This document shows positions 30,330-42,048 of a DNA stretch of 64,000 nucleotides, one piece after another. Position numbers and translations under genes: made by a program. Position 1 is the first letter of the stretch. Every line of letters starts with the position of its first letter. Below the pieces are notes generated by a model that had not been told where the DNA came from, did no database searches, and saw nothing but the letters and a program-made list of their open reading frames with translations. The DNA comes from Theocolax elegans (lineage: Eukaryota; Arthropoda; Insecta; Hymenoptera; Cerocephalidae), in NCBI GenBank assembly GCA_026168455.1, contig CM047429.1, positions 51,281,027 through 51,345,026 on the forward strand, in the 5' to 3' direction.

Positions 30330-32109
30330 TGACGGCTGTTGTTGTTCGAGCGACGTTGTTGGTAAAGTTAACTCGGCATTATTATGTCTAGTACAAACAG
30401 TATTATTTAATGACACGAATGGCCTCGTTGGTAATAGAGGTGGTAGCTGCTGCGATTGCTGTAGACCGAGACCACTGTTCGAGCTCAACGATAGTAATAT
30501 GTCAAAGCACCCTGTTAGATTATAATGACCAAATTTTAAAAATTAGTAATGCAGAAAATTTTATCTACATGTGTTCTCAAAGTGTTCCATCATTGTTGAC
30601 TTACCACTCGTAAGCTCATTCACTTTTTCGTAGTCTTGACAACTTCTTCAGATTTACACATAGTGTACGAATCGTGTCTATTTTTCGATTACGCTTGTTG
30701 AAGTTGGTTCGATGACAATGATGTCTTCTGGGGTGACAGAGTCTGCCAGAGCCGATGTAGCCCGTTCTATTGCAATATTACGAGAGGTTAACGTTCTGTT
30801 TTTGAGCTTGATGAGGTTGAGCTTGTAATGTAGACGCTGTAGAATTATTTGCAGTCGGCAGTATTACTATGTTCGATCCATCTGGTAATCGGCGTACACG
30901 ATTTCCCGATGATGAAGCTTCAATACCACTTGCGCTTTCCAATACGCTTCTGTTGCGGCGATTAGCAGCTAGTGATCTCGAGAATTCATTTAATTTAAGG
31001 CTAAAATATATAAAGTATACAATTATGTTTATTTAATGATAATTTGGATAATCGAGATTTAAAAATTCGCAAATTCGCAACACGAATCTTTCATTTAAAG
31101 TTTACTTAAAAAATATCCAATCTTAACTTAAAATCAATAATTTCCAATAAATTATAGAAAATTTTTTAAAAACTTAATTCACCTCTACTTCTCTAAAATC
31201 TTCGATAGTTTTAAATTTATGGAGATATTCTTATAATTTAGTGTCAACAAGAAGTTGATCTTAGTACTTATAATACTTAAAAAACGCCCAGAATTTTTCC
31301 AGTCCATAAACTTGATCTAAATAAAATTAATTTAAATCTTATATACCTATGTTTTATTTAGAAAGATGATTTTAATCTTTACAGCATTATTTTTTTATTT
31401 AATTTTTTTTAATAATATAATTTAATAGAACAATTTCAAAATATAAATTTTATTTGTAGCGTAAAATATAATTTCTATCTAAAAATCCTGAATATATCTT
31501 ATGTAGATAAATGCACTTTCCACTTTTATAATTTTTCGCTGTTTCCACTTGAAAATTTTTATAAAGTTGTGGTCTGAATTTTTGTTCTAAACTGTAATTA
31601 TAAAAAAATTCAAAACAGAGACTTAAACCCATAACAATATCCTTCATATCCTTCACATACATCTCCATAAGCTATTGTCCTAAACTCTTCGTACATAGTG
31701 CAATTGAAATTCTTTAAGAGAAATGACCAAAATTGGAAGAGTGTGTTCACCTCTTTCTCCATACCAAGGTTTTTCTAAAGTGAATGATGACTTTATGTAA
31801 ATTTTATAAATAATGAATACAACAACGTGATTTATGTCCACATGATTTCTTTAGCTAAGAAAAGAAAACATATTATAATAATCATCATCACATCAAGAAT
31901 TTATAACTTAGTTGCAAAAAGTAAATTCAAGATTTTTTAATATCTTACCTTTTAAACAATGTGAATGATATTTATGATGCACTTGTTGAGTGAAACCGTT
32001 TACTTTCAATAACGAATGACTAGGATGTTGGAAAGTTGACAATGATTGCGGAGCACTGCCGTAACTACTAGCTAAGAAACCTTTATTTGAACTTGTATCA
32101 GCGTTACTT
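30330..32109 (-). pseudogene. LARP1-like pseudogene (DM15 region and 3' exons)
   Basis: Exon 32109-31949 (acceptor TTTACAG, donor GTAAGA) reads SNADTSSNKGFLASSYGSAPQ and then HPSHSLLKVNGFTQQVHHKY, as in LARP1 just before the DM15 repeats. Exon 31774 to ~31451 carries NTLFQFWSFLL, MYEEFRTIAYGDV and, after a one-base shift at about 31628, FFYNYSLEQKFRPQLYKNFQ, matching the DM15 helical repeats that bind the mRNA cap and TOP motifs. Exon-like frames at ~30990-30690 (LNEFSRSLAANRRNRSVLES) and ~30510-30330 (Gln/Pro-rich) may be its 3' exons. Introns are retained; frameshifts and a phase-incompatible acceptor at 31774 make it non-functional. The La-motif half is absent; a Penelope element lies upstream. 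Confidence 0.7.
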
Positions 32110-32321
32110 CTGTAAATATTTGTTTATACAATATTACTGCACAAGAATAATTACAGGAGTGCAGTAATGCTATGTACAATGCAAGTTTTCACCGTGTGTT
32201 TCTGTCATGATAAGATTTGTCAATTCAACCACAAATTCAAATGGCAGGGACATATTCAACAGTATTTAGTATATACAATGTACATTGTATCTATACGGTT
32301 ATACCTTGAATATAATAATAA

Positions 32322-33848
32322 TAAAATCCACAATGACGATTTTAAAGGGTTAAATCCAGGTTGTAATAAAATTAACAACCAATTTGATTTTAAAAGTTGT
32401 ACGACGTTTCGTCTGCCAAGTTTTGCAGACCTCTTCAAGTACTAATTTATTGAAAACAAAAAATTATAAATAAATATACAAAAAACTTTTTAAATAACAG
32501 ACAATTCACAAAAAACACTATATATAACAAAACAATTTTTACCATAAATGTCAAACAATTAGCAATGATCTTCCATTACTCGTAGATGAGTAGAGTCAAG
32601 TGAAATTTCAAAAATTGTTATTGCTATAATATAGCGTGTACAAAAGATTGACATATGTATAAGATTCGCAGAAGTACAAGGATGTGATCGGTCTAACGAT
32701 ATTACAAGTTCTAAGAATAATTTTCAACGGTTACAAGATGTTGTTGTACATTCTACTCAACATAACAGTATCTTCTTTCTTATTAATAGTATTTTTAGTA
32801 CTTTTAATATGAAGCATTTCAGAAATCAAACGTTTTTTATAGCAGTTTTCAATGTCTAAAACTTTAACATTTTCAAAATCGAATTCATGATTTTAATTCT
32901 TCATGTGTAAACTCACAACAGACTCGGGATTACGTGACTTATTATGTTCAGAAATGCGTTCTCTAAGTGCTCTCTTTGTTTCGCCGACATATGATACAGA
33001 ACAATTTTTACAATTAAATTTATAAACAGCACCACATATATCCATTTTTTTTAATTTATCTTTTCCTAATTGTATGAAGGTACTGAGTTTGTTGCTTGCA
33101 ATTGGTAATGTAGATATATTAAATTTTTTTAACATGTATGATCATTTTTTATAAAAATTTGGATAAAAGGGTAGAGATAAAACTAGAAAAGGTGCTTTTT
33201 TATTGTCTTTACAGTTAGCAGAAATTTTAATTTTTCTAAGTCTCTCATTAATAGCCTCGTCATAAAATTTATTTGAATAGTTGTTCAGGTTTAAAATACG
33301 TTTTATTAAATTTATATTATCATTGTGGAAGTCAGTGTGAGACAGTAAAATTGCTCTATCAACTAAATTATAAACTATATTTTTCTTCTGTCGGTCAGAG
33401 TGATTTGAGTAAAAATTAAGTATTCTATCAGAATTTGAAGGCTTTCTATACCAGTTAGTTAAAATTTTGTCATTTGATCTGATTAATGAAATATCTAAAA
33501 AGTTTATAATGTTATTTTTTTCCAATTCATAATTAAATTGAAGATTTTCACTATAACTATTGAAAACGCTTATAACCACATCAACATGTTCTTTTTTAAT
33601 ACTCATAATAGTGTCCACATATCTATAGTAAAATAATGGAATACAATTGTATGAGTTTTTCAGTTTTAACAAACAATTATTTTCAAGATCTTCCATGATT
33701 AAATCAGCGAAAAGAGGAGATATTGGAGAACCCTTTTGTGATCCAAAAACTTGTTGATAAAATTTATCATTAAAACTAAAAAATGTGTTATTAAATAAAA
33801 ATTCTACAATATTACGGAAGTCACTGAAACGTATTTTACATTTATGAT
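32322..33848 (-). mobile_element. Penelope-like retroelement, copy 1 (RT C-terminus, GIY-YIG, 3' end)
   Basis: 5'-truncated element on the minus strand. The RT part (from ~33840) contains GSQKGSPISPLFADLI and the catalytic motif degenerated to RYVDTI (second Asp lost), then FLDISLIRS. An in-frame TGA separates it from the GIY-YIG endonuclease (33135-32893: AVYKFNCKNCSVSYVGETKR), and a TAA near 32893 truncates the endonuclease tail. The 3' end carries a hammerhead-like motif. RT plus a GIY-YIG nuclease is diagnostic of Penelope elements. The copy is dead. Confidence 0.9.
32399..32442 (-). ncRNA. Hammerhead-ribozyme-like motif of Penelope copy 1
   Basis: Minus strand: GTAC, core TTGAAGA, stem II GTCTGC/GCAGAC, GAAA, CGTC and GTAC. 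This matches the layout of the minimal hammerheads known in Penelope-like elements, but the core reads UUGAAGA where CUGANGA is expected, so activity is uncertain. Confidence 0.5.
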
Positions 33849-34822
33849 AAATTTAACAACTATATAAATAAATTTTATGACGAGGCTATTAATGAGAGAC
33901 TTAGAAAAATTAAAATTTCTGCTAACTGTAAAGACAATAAACAAGCACCTTTTTTAGTTTTATCTCTACCCTTTTATCCAAATTTTTATAAAAAATGATC
34001 ATACATGTTAAAAAAATTTAATATATCTACATTACCAATTGCAAGCAACAAACTCAGTACCTTCATACAATTAGGAAAAGATAAATTAAAAAAAATGGAT
34101 ATATGTGGTGCTGTTTATAAATTTAATTGTAAAAATTGTTCTGTATCATATGTCGGCGAAACAAAGAGAGCACTTAGAGAACGCATTTCTGAACATAATA
34201 AGTCACGTAATCCCGAGTCTGTTGTGAGTTTACACATGAAGAATAAAAATCATGAATTCGATTTTGAAAATGTTAAAGTTTTAGACATTGAAAACTGCTA
34301 TAAAAAACGTTTGATTTCTGAAATGCTTCATATTAAAAGTACTAAAAATACTATTAATAAGAAAGAAGATACTGTTATGTTGAGTAGAATGTACAACAAC
34401 ATCTTGTAACTGTTGAAAATTATTCTTAGAACTTGTAAAATCGTTAGACCGATCACATCCTTGTACTACTGCGAATCTTATACATATGTCAATCTTTTGT
34501 ACACGCTATATATAGCAATAACAATTTTTGAAATTTCACTTGACTCTACTCATCTACGAGTAATGGAAGATCATTGCTAATTGTTTGACATTTATGGTAA
34601 AAATTGTTTTGTTATATATAGTGTTTTTTGTGAATTGTCTGTTATTTAAAAAGTTTTTTGTATATTTATTTATAATTTTTTGTTTTCAATAAATTAGTAC
34701 TTGAAGAGGTCTGCAAAACTTGGCAGACGAAACGTCGTACAACTTTTAAAATCAAATTGGTTGTTAATTTTATTACAACCTGGATTTAACCCTTTAAAAT
34801 TGTCATTCTGGATTTTATCATA
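33849..34822 (+). mobile_element. Penelope-like retroelement, copy 2 (inverted, further truncated)
   Basis: Reverse-complement copy of 32322-33290, joined head-to-head to copy 1. It begins within the RT C-terminal part. The GIY-YIG frame 34005-34409 (134 aa) is intact to its natural stop, unlike copy 1. It shares the same in-frame TGA before the endonuclease, so the stop predates the split or is a family feature. Arm divergence is very low by eye. Confidence 0.88.
34697..34740 (+). ncRNA. Hammerhead-ribozyme-like motif of Penelope copy 2
   Basis: Same arrangement as in copy 1: stem II 34709-34714 with 34723-34728, GAAA at 34729-34732, cleavage-site-like CGTC at 34733-34736, and outer GTAC/GTAC stem. 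The first core base is U instead of C, which should weaken the C3-G8 pair. Confidence 0.5.
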
Positions 34823-35344
34823 ACCATGAAGGGTGCACATTCTGAAATAATATAATAATCATAATATAATATCACTCATAATTATCTTTAAATTTAATTA
34901 TAATGTACTCGACAATTTAAAACATAAATAAAATGTAAAAAAATAAATGTTACTTAGTTATTGACAACTTAATGTTTTCAAAAATAAATAAAATATAAAT
35001 CTTATACAATAAATAAATTAACTAGATAATAAATAAAAATTATTTAGCATCCAAAAATAGTTATTATTCTATTATTTTCAAACACTGCCAGTATTGGACA
35101 AATAATGGACAAGAGCTTCCGCTATTTAGTAATGCTCACTTAACAGTATATTAGAATAACTCATATCACACAGTAAAACATGATGAAAATCATATAAAAA
35201 AACTATGTGTAGACGTAATATATATATCTCTCTATAATATATAAATATTTCGCCGCCGCCGCCGCCGCCGTGTCTAAGAATTCAGAATTCTACATATATA
35301 AATATGTTTTATATATATATATGTCATATATATGTTATATATAT
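34823..35344. other. No gene; (GCC)n and TA-rich microsatellites
   Basis: AT-rich with a (CGC)n trinucleotide run at about 35250-35271 and TATA-rich tracts up to the next foldback. Confidence 0.6.
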
Positions 35345-36138
35345 GGGGTATTCCACGTGAAGTGGTCCGATCAAAATTTTAAAATGCCCCAAATTTGGGT
35401 ACACATTGCAAATGTTTTTCAGAATACAGAAAAAAAGTTTTAGGTACTGGAATTTATTAGTTCAAAAGTTATTCTAACCTCAAAAAGTGAACTTTTTCCA
35501 GTTTTTTTCAACACCAGCTGGGTTCATCGCTATTTAACTCAAAATCTATCAACTTTTACTATGGAACATTATATGTAACATTCGTTGCTAATTATGTCTA
35601 GAATTTATCCTTCTGGGTTAGAATTTCCAATCTCAAGGTTAATGACAAATAAACTACATGTCAACATTCAACTTAAAAAAAAACTAACTTCGCCACAATT
35701 GATTTTTTTATCCAGAAGTCCAAAAGAAAGCTTGGAGCAATACCTTTCAAATGATCTGTAGCATTTTTATGGCCTTCAATTCTGCAAAAAGTTATGATAA
35801 TTTAAAGAAAGACGAAATTTTTTAAAAAATTTAAATGGGAAATACCATGTTAATTTTTGTGAATTTTTTGTCTTTCTTTAAATTATCATAATTAATTAAT
35901 TATGATATGTTAGTTATGTTTTTAGTGAAAAATGCATCCCCTGGGAGCTAAAAATTCATGAAAATGGGCATATAATGCAAAAAAGTGCTAAAATGTCAAC
36001 TTTGACTCTCTGTAACTTAAAATAATGGCCCAGAAAAAATCTGAAAAAATTCAGGAGAACTACTGGATACCTCTAAAACATATTCCCACAGTTATAGCAA
36101 TATTTATTTTTTTCATCTTCGATGTCACAGAGAACCAC
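35345..36138. mobile_element. Chimeric foldback: family A arm joined to a third family (C)
   Basis: 35345-35895 is one arm of family A (begins GGGGTATTCCACGTGAAGTG). It stops near the palindrome centre and is followed by an unrelated ~210-bp segment ending GTCACAGAGAACCACCC directly before (TA)n, which looks like an arm of another foldback family with a GGGTGGTTCTC terminus. Neither half is palindromic here. Confidence 0.7.
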
Positions 36139-36170
36139 CCATATATATATATATATATACATATATATAT

Positions 36171-36679
36171 ACACCTTTGGTGTAAGTTATGTCCTAAAAT
36201 ACGTGATAATTAGTGATTTTATGAGGTTTATGAGGCATAACTTACACCAGCGGTCTTGGCCAATAATCTAACCACCGCCATTCGAAAGCTCTCGAAAAAT
36301 GTGAACTTTTGAGAGGTGTTAGATTAAAATCGATTGTGGCGTGGTCGCCTTTTTTTATATTCAATATGTCCGGGTGTTCTATCTCTTCGAGATTTTAAAA
36401 GAAATGTAACCAGGGTAGATAAGTTCTAAAGATTATTTTAAACAAAAATTGTTAATAATGTTTTTTCAAAAAAATCAACAGATTTTGAGATAAATGGCTT
36501 TAAAAATATAAATTTTTCTAAAAAATTGAAAAATTTCCACTTTTCATGGTCGAATAACTCTTAAGCAAATTATTTTTAACACTTAAATTTTTTTGTATGT
36601 TCTGGAAGATGTTCCAGCCTGTTCTCAAATTTTGGAGTGATTTAAAATTTTCATCGTACCACTTGACGTGAAATATCCC
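36171..36679. mobile_element. Foldback family B, copy 2 (one arm plus centre)
   Basis: It matches the right half of 23419-24353, from the central GTAAGTTATG hairpin to the terminus TGACGTGAAATATCCC, and is bounded by (TA)n on both sides. The left arm is lost. Confidence 0.8.
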
Positions 36680-37067
36680 ATATATATGTATATATATGTA
36701 TGTATGTATGTGGGTGTGTGTGCGTGCGGCGGAATATTTATATAATATATATATATTTTAAAATTGTTTTTTCAAGAATACATAATATATGTATTTTTTC
36801 CGTGCGCAAAAAAAAAGTTGTGAACATAACTTGAAAGAATGTGTATTTGTTTACTCATTCTTGATAAAACTCATAAAATGTTTAAACGTATACTCAATAA
36901 TAATAACGGATCTAAAATTCAATGTAATGCTTGAAATACAGATGCAAAATTGTTTGAAGATGAAATAAATATTAATCAAGTATAACATACACTTTTCCAA
37001 ATATCCATATGATATATACAATGGGTTAAAAATTAAATATATTAATTATTGCATTTTTAAGATAATT
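36680..37067. other. No gene; TA/TATG microsatellite then AT-rich DNA
   Basis: A (TATG)n and (TG)n run at ~36690-36725 is followed by featureless AT-rich DNA. Confidence 0.5.
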
Positions 37068-37730
37068 CTATTATAAACAGTATAGGCAAACGAAAATTCA
37101 AATTTTAACAGTGGCAATATAAAATACGAATTATATTTGAATAGATTTTCAAAAACTATTAATTTAGGAGCATTTAATTTAAATATTTTTTAAATTAATA
37201 TTTCAAAATTGAATGGATATATAAGTGAGTAGATTATGTATATTTATATAAAACAATATTTTAAATAAACAAGTATGTATTTATTAGAAACAGAAGGTTT
37301 TCTAAGGAATGAATTTGATTATAATAATCAAGATAAATATATGGGCTCTGTAACTAAAGGATAAAATAAATTGGATATAATTATGGATTAAAACGCAAAT
37401 TTTGAAAGAGGGTGCAAATTATGAATTACGGGAGAAATGGAAGAAACAGGTTTTTATTTATATGCCGCTAAAATGTTATAAATAATTCTTTAAAACTAAT
37501 ACAATTATTAATTTAATTAAGAAGAAAGTTTTATTACTCTAAAAGTACAAAATACTACTGACATATAGAACTCTTGGCGATGACCCTTCGTCATTAAATA
37601 AATTAATTTTAGGAGGTAAAGTTCTATTCAGATCTTTTTAAAATAATCTAAAATTTTAATAGGTTTTTACTAAATACTACAATTAAATATATGCACTTTA
37701 CTATTTTTGGTAAGTTAATTGTTCATTAAC
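37068..37730. repeat. Direct repeat D1 flanking the Copia element
   Basis: 663 bp matching 45451-46124 with scattered substitutions and small indels. It begins CTATTATAAACAGTATAGGC and ends GGTAAGTTAATTGTTCATTAAC. No coding sequence was recognised. The second copy abuts the other Copia LTR directly. Confidence 0.88.
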
Positions 37731-37744
37731 ACATATATATATAT

Positions 37745-37970
37745 GGGCTATTTCACGTCATGTGGTACGATGAAAATTTTAAATCGCTCCAAAATTTGAA
37801 AACAGGCTGGAAATATCTTTAAGAAGATAGAAAAAAATTTTTAGGTGTTAAAAATAATATACCTGAGAGTTATTCCACCATAAAAAATGGAAATTTTTCA
37901 ATTTTTTAGAAAAATTTCTATTTTCAAAGCCATTTATCTCAAAATCTATAGATTTTTTTGAAAAAATATT
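37745..37970. mobile_element. Foldback family B, copy 3, interrupted at the Copia LTR
   Basis: It starts GGGCTATTTCACGTCA after a TA run and follows the left arm of family B until the sequence stops at the Copia LTR (37971). The rest of the element is not found on the other side of the Copia. Confidence 0.85.
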
Positions 37971-38265
37971 TGTTGGAATAAAACCAGGAGAGGAAGGGCT
38001 TGGCTTCAATGATAAACTCACCGGTTTTATATTATGAAATAATAAACTCTTTTATTCTATATATTAATAATATGTACACTGGGGGAGGCCTTGGTACATC
38101 CGACCGTGTCGGGATCCGTGGCTCGAGTGCAGCAGCGGGAGAAACTGATCTCACCGCGCCGCCGCTTGCGTCGCTTCCTCCGGTGTCCTCCCCACTCCTT
38201 GTTACTCAGTTGGTAACGATAGAGAGAGAGAGAGAGAGAGAGACTATCACGTCTTATTTCCAACA
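37971..38265 (-). repeat. 3' LTR of Copia
   Basis: 295 bp with TGTTGGAA/TTCCAACA ends and a (GA)n run at ~38219-38243. The polypurine tract abuts its inner edge. Confidence 0.92.
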
Positions 38266-38274
38266 CTCCCTCCC
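38266..38274 (-). other. Polypurine tract of Copia
   Basis: The coding strand reads GGGAGGGAG immediately before the 3' LTR, the expected plus-strand priming site. Confidence 0.75.
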
Positions 38275-38400
38275 GTGGTTGTCTTGATCTCTTCTAGCTG
38301 CAATTTCTAAGTTAAACTTCTAGCTTCTTATCCAGCTATATCCAGCTCCAACTTATCTGCTCCATCTAGCTTTTATTTTCTGTAACGAAGCATCAATCTA

Positions 38401-38808
38401 TTAATTTTCTAAATAACAATTTAGAATTTCTCTAGCTAATTTAACATGCAAATATTGAGCCAATGGCTTTGTGAATATATCCGCTATTTGCTCCTTTGAA
38501 GCTATCCATTTAATTTCAATTAGGTTCCTGTCAACGCATTCTCTAACATAGTGCTCTCTAACCTCTATCATATGTCTGGGTTTATTGCTACAACTAACTT
38601 TTGTGCTTTGTATGACCGCCATATTATCACACCATAGAGTCACGGGCGCAAACGAGTTTTCTAACATTAAATAGATCGAGCATTGTAGAGATACTATCTC
38701 TTGGCACGCTTCACTCATGGCCACATACTCTGCTTGACATGTTGATAGGGAGACGTACGCTTGTTTGTGTGTTCTCCAGGATATAGTATTACCAAATAAC
38801 TTTATCAC
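38401..38808 (-). CDS. pol: Copia RNase H C-terminal part (after an in-frame stop)
   Basis: Continues the pol frame beyond a TGA at 38812-38814. It contains ISWRTHKQ, the RNase H block STCQAEYVAMSEACQE, the catalytic-Asp segment WCDNMAVIQ, and the C-terminal ADIFTKPLAQ typical of Copia. The stop lies where Copia RNase H normally has the T-S-G-Y-V motif, so it is a nonsense mutation and not a natural end. The last ~135 bases to the PPT are untranslated and also carry the GCTAGA motif. Confidence 0.88.
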   Translation of the reverse strand: MIKLFGNTISWRTHKQAYVSLSTCQAEYVAMSEACQEIVSLQCSIYLMLENSFAPVTLWCDNMAVIQSTKVSCSNKPRHMIEVREHYVRECVDRNLIEIKWIASKEQIADIFTKPLAQYLHVKLAREILNCYLEN

Positions 38809-38811
38809 ATA

Positions 38812-41800
38812 TCCTCAGGTAGTTAGGCTACCTCTACAATCAGCGAAACTAGCATCCGAATAAGCTTGTAAATCGTTTAGCTTCCCTTCGAACTTTAAAC
38901 CTAGACTCTTAGTATATTTTAAATATCTACATAATCGTTTTACCATTTTCCATTCATCATCAGTCGGATCTATTTGATGTCGACTCAATACATTTACCGC
39001 GTATGAAATGTCTGGTCTAACTGTGTTAGCTAGGTATAATAAAGTTCCAACTATTTCCCTATATGACGAATTTCCCTTATTGATAGTTGACTCTAGACTA
39101 GCCTTTTCATCACTTTCTTCTCTATCTCTTCTAGCTTGATTCGCGACTTGATTAGTAACCATAAGAGTTCTTTGAGGGTGCATTTCACTGTAACCGAATC
39201 TTTGTAACATTTTCTCTATATAGTTTTCTAGCTTTAATATCGTTACTTTGTTCTTTCTATCTCGGACTATCTCAATACCTAAAAATGTTTTCGGTTCTCC
39301 TAAATCTGTCATTTCAAATTCTAACTGAAGTTTTGTTTTAATTTCTTCTAGCTTCATCGAGTCATTACTAGCTATCAACATGTCATCAACATATATTATT
39401 AAGATTAATAATTTATTTTCATTTCTCCAAGTAAACAGACATGGTTCCCTTTTGTGCGATTTTAAACCTAAATTTATTGCCACCTCTGTAAACTTTTCAT
39501 TCCATCGTTTGGGACTTATCTTCAGTCCATACAGGTCTTTATTGATTTTACAAACTTTAACTTTTCTATCAATTTCGGAACATTCTATACCTTCTGGTAT
39601 CTCCATGTAAATTTCATTATCAATTGTCCCATTTAAAAATGCTGTCTTTACATCTAGCTGACAAACGTTTAAATCCAGCTTATTAATAATTGCAAAGGCT
39701 GATCTAATAATCTGCAATCGCGAAACAGGTGCATATGTCTCGTTTAGATCATAATTATTCTTATCCTTAAATCCGCGAATAACTAATCTAGCTTTATATT
39801 TACATTCATTCCCTTCTAGCATTTTCCTTTTTAGAACCCATTTGGACTCAATTATATTTGCTTTGCTTCCATCTATCGAATAATTTGGTCGATCTACTAA
39901 AGTCCAAACATTATTATTTTTCATCGATTCTAGCTCACTATCAATTGCCCTTTTCCATTCTAACTTATCGTTTGCTGACATAGCTTCTTTATACGAAGTT
40001 GGCTCTTTTCTTATGATAGCTAATAGAGATTGACAATTTTCTAATTCTAACATATTGATAATTGATTCTATCTGTTGCGTTGTTTCGGTTGCTTTAACCG
40101 TTTCTAACTCTCCTTCTAGATTTATAGTTTCGACAATTTTCCTAGGACGACCTCTTTTGCGTTTTACTCCCTTCGTTTCTAAAATTTCTTTTTCCTTTTC
40201 AAATTCTAAAAACCAACTTTCTTTATTTATTTCCTCTGCCGTTTTAGCCCAGTCTTTAATACTAGCTTTGTTGTACTTATCTCCGAATACCAGTTTTTCA
40301 CAAAATCTAACATCTCTACTTTCATAGATTTTACCTTCTTCCGGTTTCAAAAGTAAATATCCCGTATTAGTATATCCTATCATAACTACTCGTTTTCCTA
40401 GCTGATCGAACTTCGTTCCAACCTTTCTTTGTATTTTCATATAAGCTATTGAACCAAATCTTTTAAATCTTTCTACATCTATCTTGTAATTGGGGCAGAA
40501 TTTTTCTAGTGGTATTTCCATATTGTTCGATTTGTGCGGCGTTCTATTATACACGTATACCGCCGTGCCTAAAGCAAGATCCCATATATTCTCGGGCAAT
40601 CGCGTATCGTAAATTAAAGTTCTAACTTTCTTTTGAATCGTCTGGTTAAATCTTTCCGCAACACCATTATGTTCAGGTGTATCCGGAGGGGCTAATTGCA
40701 GTTCAGCTCCTAATTTATTTAATATTTCTAGCGTATATCCACCGGTAAATTCTGTTCCTTGATCGCACCTAAGATAACATACTTTTTCATCCGAGCCCAA
40801 GATATTTCTAGCGCTTCTAACAAATAATTCTAAGCAGTTTCCTGTCTCACTTTTATTTTTCATCGGATATGCCATCGCTAATCTAGCATAATCATCAATA
40901 AATACGGATATGAACCGATATCCCTTTGGATGAGTAGCTGGACTGATTAGACCCATTGTATCAGCATGTATAATTTGTAACGGTCTGGTTGCTCTTTCTC
41001 TTTGACTATTAAATGGCAATTTATTAAACTTCGAGACGATACAAACTTCACAATCTTGTATTGATTTATCGAACTTTACATTACTTAAATCTTTCTGATT
41101 TGGAAACCGTTTCTGAAATGATTTTAGATATTCTAGCGATGCGTGACCAAGTCTAATATGCCATAAAACAGCTTTGTTTTCTGAAATTGTATCTAAACTA
41201 CAATCTAACTTTGTTGTTTCGTCAGTTAATAGATTATCTATTTGGCTGATCTTTCTATCGTATATAGTATTCTCAAAGTTTGAAGACTGTGACTGAGGAG
41301 TTTCACGATCTATGTCTAGCGTATCTACTCTTCCGCTTTCCTCATCGTCAACATTGGCATTTTCCTTTTCTAGCTTTCTTTTACTGCCTTGGCTTCTCGT
41401 TGTTATGTAAGCGATGACTTTACTAACATTTTCTGGCTGGTTTAATTTCTTAATTTTCGATCTATCTATTTCTAACTCAATTATCCAATAAGGTTTTTCA
41501 TAAATTCCTGTAATGAACGACTCTTTTGTAAATGGATCAAATACGTTGATCTTTTCGTTATCTAGATATATGCCTAGACCCTGATCGACAAGTTTCCTCA
41601 AAGAAAGAAGATTTTCGGATAGCTGTTCGGCGCAAATCACATTTTCTAACTCTAGCGTTCTATCTTGTGAGGTTATACCACTAACTTGACCTACTCCCCC
41701 CGATTTTATAATCGCGTAATCATTTTTGTTTGCACATTTAATATCAATCTTTTTATTATTATCTAGCTTCTTAAAAATCAATTTTGTATTTGACATATGT

Positions 41801-42048
41801 TCTGTGGCACCGGAATCAGCCAGGAATTTAACTAATATATTATTTTGTGGAATCACGTTCTCTTCAGGAGTCGAATAATGCAAACTACTATTAGTTGTTA
41901 AAAGACCATTGCACTCACCGGGATTACTTTGATTTTTGTTTACTGGTGCTCTTTCTGTAGCTTTTCCTCTGCCTCTCGTTAACCCACGGTTGATTCTAGT
42001 ATTCCCTTTATCCTGACCTCTAGCCAAATCTAATCTAGGTCGTTTCTT
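38812..42048 (-). CDS. pol: Copia Pol: protease, integrase, reverse transcriptase, start of RNase H
   Basis: Over 1070 codons. The protease active site is [12 protein letters not shown] (about residue 75). The GAG_pre-integrase region has WHIRLGHAS with a following zinc-binding C-x2-C. The integrase core has D in HADTMG, D in RCDQGTEF and E in [13 protein letters not shown]. The RT begins with [10 protein letters not shown], has [11 protein letters not shown] and the catalytic YVDDMLIAS, and is followed by [16 protein letters not shown]. The frame extends upstream of the first start-like codon and overlaps the nucleocapsid frame by a few tens of bases (+1 relative to it), so it would be made as a fusion in an intact element. 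Leucine and Ala-Arg positions repeatedly use the CTAGA/GCTAGA spelling. Confidence 0.93.
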
